The position numbers and the translations under genes are program-made. Positions 1 through 12,092 of a stretch of DNA of 64,000 bases are shown one piece after another. The stretch is from Pleurodeles waltl (Eukaryota; Chordata; Amphibia; Caudata; Salamandridae), in the NCBI RefSeq assembly GCF_031143425.1, contig NC_090444.1, positions 63,359,533 through 63,423,532 of the forward strand, given 5' to 3'. A model generated the notes under the pieces. The model saw nothing but the letters and a program-made list of their open reading frames with translations. It was not told the DNA's origin and ran no database searches. How positions within the stretch are numbered: position 1 is the first letter of the stretch; each line of letters starts with the position of its first letter.

Positions 1-70
1 ATCTTCATGTGCTGCAGAAAGACAATGTGCCTGTAATCTTTATCTGCGCGGTCTGATGAGCACAGACACT

Positions 71-618
71 GGCCCTCATTATGATGTGGGAGGTGTGGGC
101 CGCCATGCCGGCAGTGGCGGGAAATTTCACCAGCCGGCATGGCGACCCACACCGCCACATAATGAAGCCATGGAGGGCCGCTGTCGGCGGCCCTCACCCA
201 CAGCCAGTCTGCCTCCGTCAGGCAGCCTGGCGGTGGACGACATCATTATCCGACTGGGCAGCAGTGCTGCCCCTCGTGTAATGATCCCTTAGCCTCCAGC
301 CTTTCCCTGGCGGAAGGGGTGCACCGTGGGCACCCCTGGGGGCCACTGCACTGCCCATGTACTTGGCATGGGCAGTGCAGGGGCCCCTGTGCAGAGCCCC
401 ATCGCACAGCTGCACCCACCGCACAGAGGCATTTGAGCCGCCGTCAGTGTCCCGGCCAGGCATTCCTCTGGGCCGCCAGGCAGAAACGATGTTTCCGCCC
501 GCCGGCCCAGAAGAATGTACATTATACGTCCGGCAGGGTTCATGGGGAGCTGGCGGTCACTGAGAAGACCGCCAGAATTAACACATCGGTTTTGACCGCC
601 TTGTTCATAATGAGGACC
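71..618. mobile_element. TIR/foldback element, possibly Harbinger-like MITE
   Basis: The ends are inverted: GGCCCTCATTATGA at 71-84 against TCATAATGAGGACC at 605-618. The trinucleotide ACT flanks both ends (68-70 and 619-621), a possible 3-bp target duplication that could be chance. A strong internal stem pairs about 79-113 with about 133-166 around a GCCGGC core. No long ORF is convincing; the frames read here come from GC-rich palindromic DNA. The 3-bp duplication and G/C-rich tips recall PIF/Harbinger MITEs, but no transposase is visible. Confidence 0.45.
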
Positions 619-1299
619 ACTGTTTTTTACATCGGGGTGTCATCTGTGTTTTTGAGGACTTTATTAGATGATCCAGAAAGAGATGTCAACAAGATGATCA
701 GCTTTGTTTATAGCTGACATTGAGAAATATGATGCCAAGAAAAGGTATTACAGTTACATTTTCTCATTCAAGGGCTAGCTTGCCTTTAAAATGCCATTTG
801 ATACTAAAAAAAGCTAATAACATTCAATGTTGAAAGGATCTATCACATCGAAGCACCATTCTACATTGAAACATTCAACATCGAGGTATGGATTTGAAGT
901 ATTCGAGGATTACTTCTCCCTCCCCTAGCAGAGATTTTCTTTTTCCTGTACTGTAGATCGCCAATTCACCACCTCTGCTCCTAAATCACCTTGCCACTTA
1001 TCTAAATGATGTGGCCCGAGTCAATACCAGTGGCTGAGATTAGTTCAAGAATTGCATCCATCAGTGTTGTGTATGCTTATTCTATACTTACTGTGTCGGC
1101 CTAAGTGGTTTCGATGTGCCCAGACGTGGGTCAGTGCGCACTGTCACAGGAACCAAACTGTACCTAGCTGATGAGCCCATGACTAGGGCAAAACCGGTCC
1201 TGGGTTGCTTATGTTCCGATTCAGGCAGGACCTGGCTTGGCAGTTCAGTCTGGACTGGTCACAAGAGGTGCAGAATGAAGACTGATTTGCATATAGCGG
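619..1299. other. Intronic DNA, no gene; degraded repeat sequence
   Basis: No exon-like segment with splice sites is visible. Bases 1120-1299 contain a GATGAGCCC...GGGCAAAACC-type string that looks like dispersed salamander repeat sequence (inference). Bases 1008-1078 are repeated near 3538. The 132-codon and 97-codon frames nearby have no recognisable domain and are not called. Confidence 0.4.
1008..1078 (+). repeat. Left copy of a ~71-bp direct repeat
   Basis: This stretch matches 3538-3608 in the same orientation at roughly 80 percent identity by eye; both copies share GAGATTA-TTCAAG and CATCC-TCA blocks. The two copies bracket a 2.46-kb stretch that includes the putative LTR at 1300-3513. 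Confidence 0.5.
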
Positions 1300-3513
1300 T
1301 GTTGAAACTGCGGTGGCATGGTGAAATTGAGTTTCTAGTTGGCAGAGGTATGCACCCTGTCCAAGTAGGGACCACAATCCTAGTCGGGCAAGACAAGTAC
1401 ACAACCTAAATTAACCTGTGCTCACCCTCTGGTAGCTTGTCACAGAGCAGGCAGGCTAAACTTAGAGGGCAATGTGTAAAGTATTTGTGCAACACACACA
1501 GAACAGTCACAATGAGAACACCACAAAAAGACTCCATACTGGATTATGCAAAATAGAGGTTACTTAGATGTGTAAATCAAGACGAAAACGGCAAAGATAC
1601 AGTAAGTATCAATAGGAATTCACTTTAGAGTTTGTCAAAACAATAGCACTTTATATGGTGCTAATTTCAGGATATTTATGGTACTTGTGGAAACTCATTG
1701 TTCTCCAGCAAGAAGCAACATGAGGGTTGGTTGGGCCATTCAGATCTGGCCCTGGAGTTCAAGTAATAACGTACAATTGTGCTTGTAATCTGGTCAAGAC
1801 CTTTCAGGTGTAATTGGTCTGTAACTGCAAGAGAATACCTGGATCTGGCGTGCAGCAGGGAGCAGGGTGATACATACGTGGAGGCCACTGGCATGTACAT
1901 TGTGTCCCTGTTGTCCAGTCGGGGCACCATGGGCGGTAGTGCCAGAGAGAGCAAGAAGGGTGCCATTCGCTTGGAGAAATCCTCAGGGTATGATATGCAA
2001 GACAGACAGGCCCGCGTTCCGGCTGGGCGCACAAAAAGGCTCTCCTCCAGTCAAGAGCGGGTCCTGGCTGATATGGCGAGTGTCTGTGGGGGCTGCTCAC
2101 AGAGCTGTTGGAGCTTGAGGTGAAGCCGCTCACAGATCTTTGTTGGTCGAGGCAGCAGGTGGAAACAAAGCTGCTCTCAGAGCTGTTGTTGAATGGAGGG
2201 CGGCAAGTCCAGATGAAGCCACTCCCGAGATGGTTGCAAATGGTGCAGTAGTACCATGGGTTCTTTTACAAGGTCTTTGATGTCCGTGAGACCTCGGGGG
2301 AAAACGGGGGCAAGCCAGCATGCCCCTGGAGTCACTTTGGGTACAGACTGCAGACCCTCGTAGCAGGGCAGAGGTAAACAGGCTTTAGGGCAGTGCAGCA
2401 AAGCATGGCAGCAGTTCCTGGGAGCAGTTTGTCACAGCAGTGGGGCAGTTCTTTCAGTAGCAGCCTTTACTCCAGCAGAGGTTCTTTCAGTTCCAGAAGT
2501 GATCTGTTTTTTGGGGGGGGTCCTTATACCAAAAAGTGTCTTATGTGAGGAAATAATTAAAATGTTTTCTGTCCCCCTTGCAGCTCAGCCCCAGCTCCAG
2601 ACTATCAGTGGGTGGTAATCAGCCTCTTTCTGAGGGCCCTGGCCACTACCATTTGAGATGCAAGTGGGAGCCCTGCCCAGCCTTCTCCCCTGGAAGACCC
2701 ATTATTATGCATATGAATGCAGATGCTGCTTGGGTATCTTGTGTTGGGGTGTCTCAAGGAAATGCCCAAGTGTAGCTGTCACCTAGTCCAAGCCAGACAT
2801 GTATTGGAGATAGGCTGTGAGCAGAGAAATGCCCACTTTCTAAAAGTGACATTTTTAAAATAGTAACAATAAATCCGACTTTACCTGTAAAGAGGATTTA
2901 TTATTACCATTCCAATGGCACTAAACATGATGCAGCTCTTAGATCAGGAATTACAGCTTAAAAGTGTTATAAGGAATTCCCAATGCTGGCCTATGAGAAA
3001 GGTAGACCTCACAACAATGAAACGACTTTGGGAGTTTTTCATTACCAGGAAATGAGAAATTTAAGAGTACATGTCCTCCCTTTCACTTACAGGACACCCT
3101 GCCCTTTGGGCTACCTAAGGCTTACATTGGAGATGACTTATATGTAAGAAAAGGGGGGTTTAAGGCTTGGCAATGGGTTTTAAATGGCAAGTCAGGGTGG
3201 CAGTGAGACTGCACACACAGGCTTTGCAGTGGTATTCCTGAGACATGTTTTACAGGGCTACTTGAGTGGGTGGCACAATCAGTGCTGCAGGCCCACTAGT
3301 AGCATTTAATTTACAGGCCCTGGGTATATGGTATACCATTTTACAATGGACTGGCATGTAAATTAAATATTCCAATTATTGATACACCAACATGTTTAGG
3401 GGAGAACTACATGCACTTTAGCACTGGTTAGCAGTGGTAAAGTGCACAGGAGAAAAACGAGGTAAATGCAAAACGTCAGGGGTAAGACTACCCTAAGGAT
3501 GCCAGACCTAACG
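1300..3513. mobile_element. Putative diverged long LTR-like repeat
   Basis: The stretch opens near TGTTGAAACTG and closes near CCAGACCTAACG, which could be worn TG...CA LTR tips of the TGTTAGACCTG...CAGGTCTAACA kind. It contains no coding domain, a run of G at about 2511-2520 and several short A/T-rich tracts. Its length is like that of the other long LTRs in the window, but its sequence is a different family. Borders are uncertain and no target duplication was found, so this is a weak call. Confidence 0.3.
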
Positions 3514-3537
3514 CATGGTGTGCAAAATAATGAACTG

Positions 3538-3608
3538 GGATGCGGCCTGAGGGATTACCAGTGGTGAGATTAATTCAAGCGTTCCATCCGTCACCGTTCT
3601 GTATACTT
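3538..3608 (+). repeat. Right copy of the ~71-bp direct repeat
   Basis: Same-orientation partner of 1008-1078, about 80 percent identical by eye with a one-base gap. The spacing does not fit simple LTR target duplication, so a nested insertion or tandem duplication of an older repeat is more likely. Confidence 0.5.
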
Positions 3609-5427
3609 AGCTAAGAGAGCGCATCGAGCTCCTACAGCTCAAGCTCCACCTGTGACTACATCTCCTCTTCAGACGTGAGCTTCACAAACTCCTCAGTTAC
3701 TACTCTAATTCCACTAGTTCCAGTGAATGTAGTTAATAAAATAAGGGCTTGCTCTCTGCAAACAGGTTTGCACTACGCAGTCATTCAAAATGCCATTCCA
3801 AGCTTTGGTACAATTATCAGAGATGGGTTCACACTCTAAACGCGGGTCTCAAAACTATGGTGTCTTCCTCGTCCACCACCATGAGCAAGAGATGGTATTC
3901 TCCTACTTTAACTGCTTCTGATGATATCAGCACTTTTCATGAGGTCCTGTCGAGGTGCAACAAAACTGAACATTCCGAAACCTAGTCTTTCTAGTAAAAC
4001 TTTATTATTTTCAAAACACGCATAGTTTCTTCAAGACTTGTGTTGCTGTTGGTTCTTTTTCCGACTGAACCTTCTGCAGAGATTTTTCCTCATGCTACTG
4101 CCAGAGAAAAGTGCTCCTTAACACCATGAGAAAACGTATTGACTGCAGCAAGGATAGATCCTCAGCTCGGTTCTGTGGTAGTGTCAGTAGCCACAAAAAT
4201 CTCACCCACAGTCAAGGAAGTAAGAAGCTGGATTTAGCATGGTGAAGTTTGAGGAACTTCTGCAGTATATAGAAAGCAAGTTGTGCTAATCCACTTTTGT
4301 GAAGGTACGGTCACATGCTTTTGGGATCTTTGCGTCACTTTTTTTGAGGACCTTCCTCAGTGCGGACTAACTAGTTTCCTGGAAATCTTTATTAAAGGCT
4401 TGCAGCTCTTGAAGCAGGTTATGAGTGGAGTAGCAGATTCAGCAGGACTTGCTACTCTTGGATACTGCCAGAGTCTCACCATACACAAATCTAATAGGAG
4501 TCATCAAATAGGCTTTGAAGCCTTAGGCAGAACAATGCATCCTCAACTTGTCAATCTCTGTAAACAGATTGTTTGGGAGCCACGGTGATGCACTGTATGA
4601 AATCAGAGGATGATGCTCTCAGATCAGTAAGTCTTGGAAAAGGAAAAAGTACTGGGTGCCTCAACTTACGTCACAGTCTCGTCCTACTGCCATCAGCAAG
4701 ATCAGTATCAGAGTCAGACTTACCATCATCCTTCTAAAAGTAGGGGGGGGGGGTCAGCAGGCTTTAATGCCTTAGGCAAGTTCCTGACTGAAAGAACGCT
4801 TGACTGTTTCTTTCATCTCTTCCATGGGTCACCCTAGTTGCGACACACATCCTGAAGTATCTACAAGAAAGAGGAAAACACAGGAGTCTGATGGGTGCTG
4901 AATATTGTGCAACAAGGCTATTAACTGAGGTTCAAATCTTCTCCCCTGCAGTACTTCTGAAAGATTGTCTCAATTTCAGCATGGCAGATTACAGCGAGAG
5001 GTCACCATCCTTGTAGAGAAACTAAGTTGTGAAGAAGGTCCATAACTCCCAAAATTGAAAGGGATTTATTCTTATTACTTTTTGGTACTGACTTGAAAAC
5101 GGTAAACTAATGGATTAAGGAAGAAAAATTCAGGATGTTAATCTTACATTAAATTTACCCTCTTCTCCCTAAGGTGACTGGATGCATGCATAGATTTTCA
5201 AAATGCCTTCTTCCCCTTCTGAACAGCTCCAAATCAATGGAAAGTTTTGAGGTTCATGGGCAACACCTATTACATATAGGTGCTGCTCACCAAGTATCTT
5301 CTCTCTTCAGATTGAAGAGGTTTTGCCTGCTTCCACATGTGTTTCTCCACAAGACCCCTTTTTAGCAGTTTCTGAAATACCAATTGTGCCACTACTCTGG
5401 CAGTTGGGAAAACATTTTGACTCTTTC
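3609..5427. other. Intronic DNA, unassigned
   Basis: Short open frames (63-101 codons at 3749, 4283, 4634 and 5174) show no domain and no exon structure. There is a G run at 4743-4752. The A/T-rich character and the neighbouring reverse-transcriptase-like scrap on the minus strand suggest old retroelement debris. Confidence 0.4.
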
Positions 5428-5640
5428 TCATTCAGTAATCCAGTTCTTTCCCTCTGGTGTAATCCAAAAAGCCAGCTGTAAAGAATACTTTTGCATTAAC
5501 ACTTTCTGGCAGACAATCGTGATTGATACTTCATTCATAGTATGGGGGGGTCCATATAGGTCATCTTCAGGTCCAAGGAACTTAAAAGAAGTATATACAC
5601 ATTGTGCAAGATGCAAGTCACCCTTCCACCTGGGCTTCCT
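5428..5640 (-). pseudogene. Possible relic of a DIRS-like reverse transcriptase
   Basis: On the minus strand one frame reads SLDLKMTYMDPPIL, similar to the reverse transcriptase motif A string LDLKDAYFHIPIH seen intact elsewhere in the window. A second frame immediately downstream reads YSLQLAFWITPEGKNW, which lines up loosely with the YQFKVLPFGITTAPR block. A frame change lies between them. No catalytic YxDD was found. The similarity is short, so chance cannot be excluded. Confidence 0.25.
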
Positions 5641-6056
5641 AGACCTTCATATTGAAGAGACTCTACATGTTGCATGCAACAGAATATGAATCCAACCAAG
5701 TGTCAAGAATAAGCAGAGCTCCCTTATCATTGCAGTTTTTCATCCTTAAAGATGCATCTTGCAACCGTTAATACTTACAGAAAATGTCCTTCACAGAGTT
5801 CTTTTTCATGGTCCATATCGTTAAGTACGTCAGTAACACTTCCCTTTCCTGGAAATTCCATGAAAGCTTATGCCCTCTTTTCAAGACTGTTCAGAAGGAG
5901 TCTATGCAGTTCGCTTTGCAGATAAAACCCAGATAAACATAGCTGACTGGTTTCCTGGTAACAATCGTGTCAGCGTACAGGATTAGTGAGTTCCAAGAGC
6001 CCGTGCACGCATGAGCCCAACCCATATTCCAGAAGAATAAAGAGGTAATAAGAACA
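5641..6056. other. Intronic DNA, nothing recognised
   Basis: No ORF, RNA gene or repeat boundary could be supported up to the LTR that begins at 6057. Confidence 0.4.
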
Positions 6057-8666
6057 TGTAGGGAATTTACTTTTTACATAGTGGACCAAAATGAAGTACA
6101 CTGTGCAAAGAGTCCAAGCAAACCCCAAGGGTATCACAGAGGCCCAAATGAAACACTAAATGCTCTTTTTTGTGGTCGTGTGGTCGAGCAGTTAGGCATA
6201 TTAGAGGGTAGTGCTAAGCATGTAAGGCACACACTCCTACAGTAAGTGAGAAATACTCACTAAAGAAATCTGAGCCCAATTTATAAAAAATAACACAGAC
6301 TTTTATATAAACTTTGATACCAAGATCACCGGAATCAAGTGAGTACTTTGAGATTTTCTTTTTTTTTTTTTTTTTTTTTACAGTTTTTAACAGTTGTGCA
6401 ATTTTCGGGTGCAGTAATATTATCCTATGGGAGAAAAGCATGTACTGCATTCGGACACTTCTCAGCAAAATACCGGACTGTTCTCCAGGTCTTAAGGTGA
6501 GTATGGGGCAGGGTCCAAGGCCTCAACAGGTCACCTCGGGAAGCTCTGGTGCGTCCGGTGTCCCATTCACTGTATTGGAAAACTGCCCGGTCGAGACGTG
6601 GCTGCAAGCTGGGACTGAAAGGTCAGTCTGAGGAAACCTATAGGGAGGCTCGAATCTTCAGGTCCTCGGACATGTGGGGGCACAGTTGGTCCACTTCTTG
6701 GGCTGTGGGACTCTGGTGCAGTGGTGTCTTTTGGCGTCGGGTCTGGTTTTGGAGTTACTCACGGTTGCAGGGGGGACCCGCAGAAACAGGCTGCAGATGT
6801 AGACTAGGGCTTCAGTCCGACCAATCCAACAAATGGGCTCAGGTCTCACAAGACTGGGATATGTGGTGACACTCTTGGTCCTCTTCTCCTTGGTCCAGGG
6901 CAGACTGGTGCAGAGAGGTCCTAAGGCATCGGGTCTTTGTCTTCAGGTCACTCACGGTGCAGTGGGGTATGCTGAAAAAGGCTGCAGATGCTGTTGTGAA
7001 GTCCAGAGGGGGCGAACTCAGGGTGGGCTTCATTGCTGGACGGCCTGGGGACCACTCTAGCTCCGTTGGCCCACTTTAGCTCGGGATAGGTGGCTGGGGT
7101 GTAGTGTTGATGACCGGCGTCTGTTTTTTTGTGTTCCTGGTCCTCACAGTTCTCCTTTGGTTGCCTGCAGATGCAGCCAAGCTCCTCTGCTCCAAGAGTT
7201 CTTCATGGTGAGTTGCGAAGCACTGGCAGCTCTCTCAGTTCCAGGTCAGGTCAGTTGCTTCTCGAGGGTTAGATACAGCAGGCAGGTTGGCAGGGTTGGC
7301 GCCAAGTCAGCCATGCTGCTCGGTTCTCAGGTTCAGCAGGCTTCTTTATCCACTCCTTCTTTTGTGTCCAGCAAAGATCAGGCGGTCACCTAAATACTCA
7401 ATTTGGGGGGCATTAAGGGGAGTGAAAGGCAGTAGCCAGTGGGCTACCTACCATGGGGAACACTACATCCCCTAGATGGCCACTTCCTTTCCTTCCCTGT
7501 CCCAGAATTCCCAATTCCATTACACACAATATGGAAGAATTTCTAAGGCTGTGTACATTTGAGACTGGTCACCCTAGGGGTGCGCCCAGGCTGGAAAGGC
7601 AACATGCCTCCTGCATAGCTAATTTTCCCACCTGTCCAGCTGTCAGATGGGCCTTGGGGCAGGGGGGTTGGCCTCTCCCTCTGAGGAAGGCCAGATCTAC
7701 ATACCAAAGGTGATGGGCTTCTTTGAGGTTACATACCTTGGAATGCAGATTTGCAGGCCATTCTGTGTGTAAACACCTCTTCCAGATCAGGCTTTGTTTC
7801 TGGCCTCCAGCGAGCACAGGCTCTCACCTTTGGGGGTCAGATTCTCGTCTGTTGGTGGCAGTCGGGTTAGAACTAGTTGGTGAGCTCACCAGCAATTGGC
7901 AGGGTTTCAGGGGGGGACCTCTGAGGTGATCTCTGGGTGCATGTATTAATAATTCCATCTCTGAAATCAGTGAGAGTTTATTGATACGAGATGTTTGATA
8001 CCAAACATCCCTGTTTTCAATTAAGCCATCATGTAGCTGGCAATCACGTTTTGACCAGTGTCCAGCACATGTTCTTTAAATGGTTTCCCTATGTCTAAGA
8101 TTAGACAAAGACATAGTAGGGGCCCATCTGCTCTTGCAGATATACTCACACATGTAATATAATGCACCCTGACTTAGGGCTGTAAGGCCTGCTGTTGAGG
8201 TGACTTACAAATATTACTTGCATTGTTTAGGGGAAACGGCACACAGGTTGTGTGCCATGTCGTGTTATCACTTTTAGGGAGGACCTTGTCACACAGCCTG
8301 CAATGGCAATCTGCATGAGGTTGTTGCTGTGTCCTTTAGAGTGGCACAAGTTGTGCTGCAGCTTTTAGGGCCGCTCTTCATTAAACATGCCAGGGGTACC
8401 ATTTACTAAGGACTTACAGAGGTGCTAAAGGGCCTGGCCACTTGGGGAACAAATGACCAGGTGTCTTGTTTTTGGGAGAGGAACACTGGCACTGGGACCT
8501 GGTTAGCAGGAACCCAGTGCACTTCAGTTAAAGTTGACTCAAAAATCAGGCACACGTGTGGGAGGGAAAACAATGTGTAGGGTGGCAAAAAGTGTGTGTG
8601 TGTGGGCGGGTGGGGCAGGGGGTTGAGGGTGGTGGGTGTACTGCAACCAGAACCCAGCTTTCTACA
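6057..8666 (-). mobile_element. Old solo LTR, long-LTR family (diverged)
   Basis: It begins TGTAGGGAATTTAC and ends ...CTTTCTACA, the TG...CA form of the young LTRs at 25914 and 55847. It shares their internal order, including the TTTTGTGGT-GTGTGGTCGAGCAGT block near 6167 and the GCAGGCTTTGTT-like block near 7788. The five bases before it (GAACA, 6052-6056) and after it (AAACA, 8667-8671) match at 4 of 5 positions, a worn target duplication. A poly-T run lies at 6358-6379. No internal gag remains, so this is a solo LTR. The strand is given by analogy with the full-length copy, whose gag reads on the minus strand. Confidence 0.65.
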
Positions 8667-9907
8667 AAACACATACAGACTATATGTGGGAATATATCTG
8701 GGAAAATATAGGTGGGATTGGACTTCAATATTAACCAGTTCATTTCAACCCTAACCTTCTTTGAAAATCTTTCCTCTTTGGCAGAAAGGTGTTTATGCAC
8801 GTTAGATGTCTTTAAAAATAAATAAATAAAGGTTACAGTGAAGGAAAGAAACAAATTCACAAGACTAAGTAGTTGTTTGTGAATTACTGGTCTGGTTGTA
8901 CAGGTTTACGTACTTCTGAATAGTTTATTTGTAGATGGATTGACACCTATATCTTGCTTTGTTATAGAAAGAACAATAAATCCTTTGTAGATAGACTGGA
9001 AGGTCACTCTACAAGAGGTAAAGCTGCAACTGCTGGTTTATTAAGAAATGGCACAAAGCAGGGAAAGCTGCAGCCTCGCTGTCACCAGACTCTGTGTTCT
9101 TGAGACTCTATTGCTGACGCGCACCTGGCCCAGGCCTCTCTGAGAAATGTATACACCTGAACTCTTTCCCTTTTCTTCCATTGCATTTTCAAGAGATGCA
9201 CTTGCTACTCTATTCAGTGCTTGTGATTGTCAGTTGAGCTCCCCTTAAGGAGAAAGACAAGTTACTTACATGTGATGCTAGTTCTTTATCAGGTGGGACT
9301 CAATTTAAACAATAAGCAACAATTGTCTCTTCAGTGGGAGTAAAGGAACTTGATTGCTTCTCATACAATGTCCCAATTCTCTGTGCTAAAAGACATGGAT
9401 CAAATACCATACCAAGGCATTATGAGATTGAGGGGCATGCTTCCATTAAGCAACCGTGCCCCCTCCCTGAAGCTGCAGGATATTTATCTATCTACAATGC
9501 CCTGTCTTTTCACTTTTTCTTTAGAAAGCTGTTGTTACAGTGAAAATGTTGTAGTACATTTGGCTTTCCTTTTAAAAGAATATAACTAAATTGTGGCAGT
9601 GTAGGCTACAAATTGCCTGCCAGTTTTGAATTTCTATTCTCAAAAAATACTTTTTAAAGAAATGTTTACTATTGTTATTTTATTTAAAAAAATGCTCTTA
9701 AGTGCTTTGTGAACTATTGTTGCCTCTCCAGTAAGTCTTCTAGGGCTTCAGCTGCTCTATAGTCACTGTTCCTGTAGTTAACGTGAGTACCCGCGGAGGA
9801 GCTGCTGTGTAGTCCGCCTTGCCCACTCCTTTTCATTGTGTATGCTTTTATGCTTTTAACTGCGCCTGGTTTGCTCAAGTCCTCCAACATTTTTCCTTCT
9901 TGTGCAG
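8667..9907. other. Intronic DNA before the first IFT172 exon
   Basis: A segment near 9250-9300 (AAGTTACTTACATGTGATGC...) resembles the outer end of an old DIRS-type terminal repeat, but too little is kept to be sure. The last 30 bases form a pyrimidine-rich tract ending in the acceptor TTGTGCAG. Confidence 0.4.
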
Positions 9908-10069
9908 GTGATTGTGAAAAACTTGTCAACAGGGACTCGGGTAGTGCTGAAGTCCCACTATGGCTATGAAATCGATGAGGTGAAGATCCTGGGGAAGGAG
10001 AGGTATTTGGTGGCCCACACCTCAGACACTCTGCTGCTTGGAGATCTTGCATCAAACAAGCTCAGTGAG
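9908..10069 (+). CDS. IFT172: IFT172 coding exon (first in window)
   Basis: IFT172 is a peripheral IFT-B subunit that works in ciliary cargo trains and in turnaround at the ciliary tip. Its N-terminal half forms WD40 beta-propellers and its C-terminal half helical repeats. This exon is 162 nt (54 codons, phase 0 at both ends) and begins [12 protein letters not shown] after acceptor TTGTGCAG. It includes [20 protein letters not shown] and ends in LSE before donor GTAATG. These blocks match vertebrate IFT172 closely from memory, at roughly residue 340 of about 1750. The preceding exon is not in the window. An apparent start codon six bases upstream belongs to the intron. Purifying selection is suggested because the frame continues exactly through five more exons. 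Confidence 0.93.
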
Positions 10070-11580
10070 GTAATGCATGTCTGTATTCTTGTATTTATGC
10101 AGTTTAGTACAGCGTCTACCAACTCCATAAAAGTGCATCAGTGGAGTAGCAAAGCTGTAAAACAATAAGAATAATATGGTAAAAAAAATCCTCCATTCCC
10201 TGTTAGAAACATTTCATAAGTAAATACAAGCAAATGATAAACACCGGAACATGTAGTCAGTACTTTTAAGCAGCGATTGGAATAGGGTTTGTGGATGTGG
10301 CCATTGCACCAAATGCATAAAAAATAAGAGCCCAGGTTAAGACCACTCTTCAGGTACTATTGTAAATATGGCAATATTTCTGCATATATATTTCAGTGTT
10401 CTTTCAGTTGTTCAAACAAAATCACACTACCGTTTTGTTGGACGTATTAAAAACGAAACACTTGTAAAATGTAATACAGCTGTTGAATTAATAAAAAAAA
10501 GTTGAAAAATATTTGTAAGAATGAATAGACCTTTTCATTTCTGTAGACTTGTGCTCGTTTAACGGTTTAGATTGAGGTTTAACACGATTCATAAGATAAG
10601 AAGTGCAGACAGTTCTTCTGATGCAGGCTGTGTAATCGAAGTGAAGGTTTGAACTAGAGGTTTTGGGCCTGACTCAAAGTACCATAAATTGCCGGGTGCA
10701 GATTTGCTCTTATGCAAAAGTGTCACATTTTTTCTTCTAAGTCTTGAACATTTCCATGAGGAATCTGTGCAATGTCTGCACTGCATAAGATACATCACTA
10801 AATGTCTGAGATCACTTTCTTAGCAAAGCAGTTTGCTCATGACCAAGATGCTACAGTGAACTAATAGTTGTGTCTCAAAGACGAAAGCGTTGAAGAAATT
10901 GACAATGGCTTTACAGTTGTATGAAGATTGTCATGTTCGTCATTCAGTTATTTTTCATTAGTCTTGTCATCTTCCAGTGTCTACATTTGTGAAGCCTGCA
11001 TGGAAGTAGCACGAATACTGAATACTGCTTATGCCACTCGACCACTTGCTAAATATACGCTGCAGCCCTTCCTCAGAAAAGTTTCTGGTTGGCGTCTTCT
11101 TGCAGTGGGGTAGTTTGGTATGGAGTAAAATTAGAGCAGATTATTTGCTTGTTCATCTTAAAAGTTTTGTCCCTTGGGCTTTTTTCATCGCTGCATCCCT
11201 CAATGGCGTTGCCTGTCCTTGGCACTCCACTTTTATTTATGCACAGATAGTCTTGGCAACCACAAAGATTAGACCTGGAGTCAGCCACACACACAAAGTC
11301 TTGGATGTACCCATAGCCCCTCATCCCACAGGGATAATTCACGAACTAAGAGCTCCCCATGCTCTGTTTTGTCTTTGTTTTGGTACCTGCTCTGTAATGA
11401 AATGTCTATTTTATTAGGTTAATTAATGGGAAACCATTGAAGCTCCATGCAGAGGCTTCCAGAGCAGATTCTGGGGGTGGGGCATGCCCTGTACGTACGT
11501 TACAAGCTTTTAACTGCTGTGAGCTGCATTTTATGTAACACATGTATACATTGTAATAGTCTTTGTTTTCTCTCTTGCAG
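10070..11580. other. IFT172 intron, 1.5 kb
   Basis: Donor GTAATG and acceptor TCTTGCAG. The interior is A/T-rich with no recognised element. Several 60-128-codon frames occur on both strands and none has a domain. Confidence 0.6.
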
Positions 11581-11634
11581 GTGGCTTGGCAGGGCTCTGG
11601 AGGCAATGAGAAGTTCTTCTTTGAAAACGAGAAT
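11581..11634 (+). CDS. IFT172: IFT172 coding exon (54 nt)
   Basis: This short exon encodes 18 residues, [18 protein letters not shown], phase 0 at both borders. It lies between acceptor TCTTGCAG and donor GTAAGT. The peptide continues directly from LSE of the previous exon and matches the IFT172 WD40 region, where the known protein reads [10 protein letters not shown] followed by a FENEN block. It is too short to be found as an open reading frame by itself; its identity rests on the peptide and the splice phases. Confidence 0.92.
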
Positions 11635-11718
11635 GTAAGTGGGACTAAAAATTATGCTTACAGATTAAGCTATTCTGAGGCACTGAAATAAACCAACATT
11701 TGTCTCAAATGTGTTTTA

Positions 11719-11786
11719 GGGCCATATGTACTAAAGCATTTTCCCATCGACACAGAATGGGTAAAACCCTTTGATACATCTGGCCC
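11719..11786. mobile_element. Short MITE with TTA target duplication
   Basis: A 68-bp element starts GGGCCATATGTACTAAAG. The reverse complement of its other end reads GGGCCAGATGTATCAAAG. The trinucleotide TTA flanks it exactly (11716-11718 and 11787-11789). GGG-starting termini with a TTA duplication fit the PIF/Harbinger superfamily. Nearly the whole element is terminal inverted repeat, so it folds into a hairpin. A longer relative is at 13651-14388. Confidence 0.65.
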
Positions 11787-12030
11787 TTAGAGAGGTACAT
11801 AAGCATTCACTCTGCTCACTTCATAGGTAGCCTTTTGTTGCGCTGCATGGGGATAAGGACATTTGTGCTGGAAGTGTTGAAGCAAACATAATTAAAATTA
11901 AACTGAAAGAACAAACTCGATTTTTTCCAGAAGGTGTGAAGGTTTGTGTTTTAAGTCATCAGTTCTGCCCCTTATGTCTATTTTGTTGACTCTATTCTTT
12001 TTGTTCTTATAAAGAGCAGTGAATATGTTG

Positions 12031-12092
12031 GGTTCCTCTGCCATAGATATGGTGGGTTCCTCTGCCATAGATATGGTGGGTTCCTCTGCCAT
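12031..12092 (+). repeat. 24-bp tandem repeat, ~2.6 units
   Basis: The unit GGTTCCTCTGCCATAGATAT plus four bases repeats at 12031, 12055 and 12079 without visible mismatch in the shared part. It creates a short repetitive open frame that is not a gene. Confidence 0.85.

Noticed and set aside
319..717. 132-codon ORF near the left edge
   Set aside because: It comes mostly from the palindromic TIR element, has no domain, and no splice or coding signal fits.
1..9907. IFT172 exon upstream of 9908
   Set aside because: The residues expected just before VIVKNL were not found next to a donor site, so the preceding exon is probably left of the window.
9714..10055. Minus-strand 113-codon ORF
   Set aside because: It is the antisense shadow of the IFT172 exon at 9908-10069.
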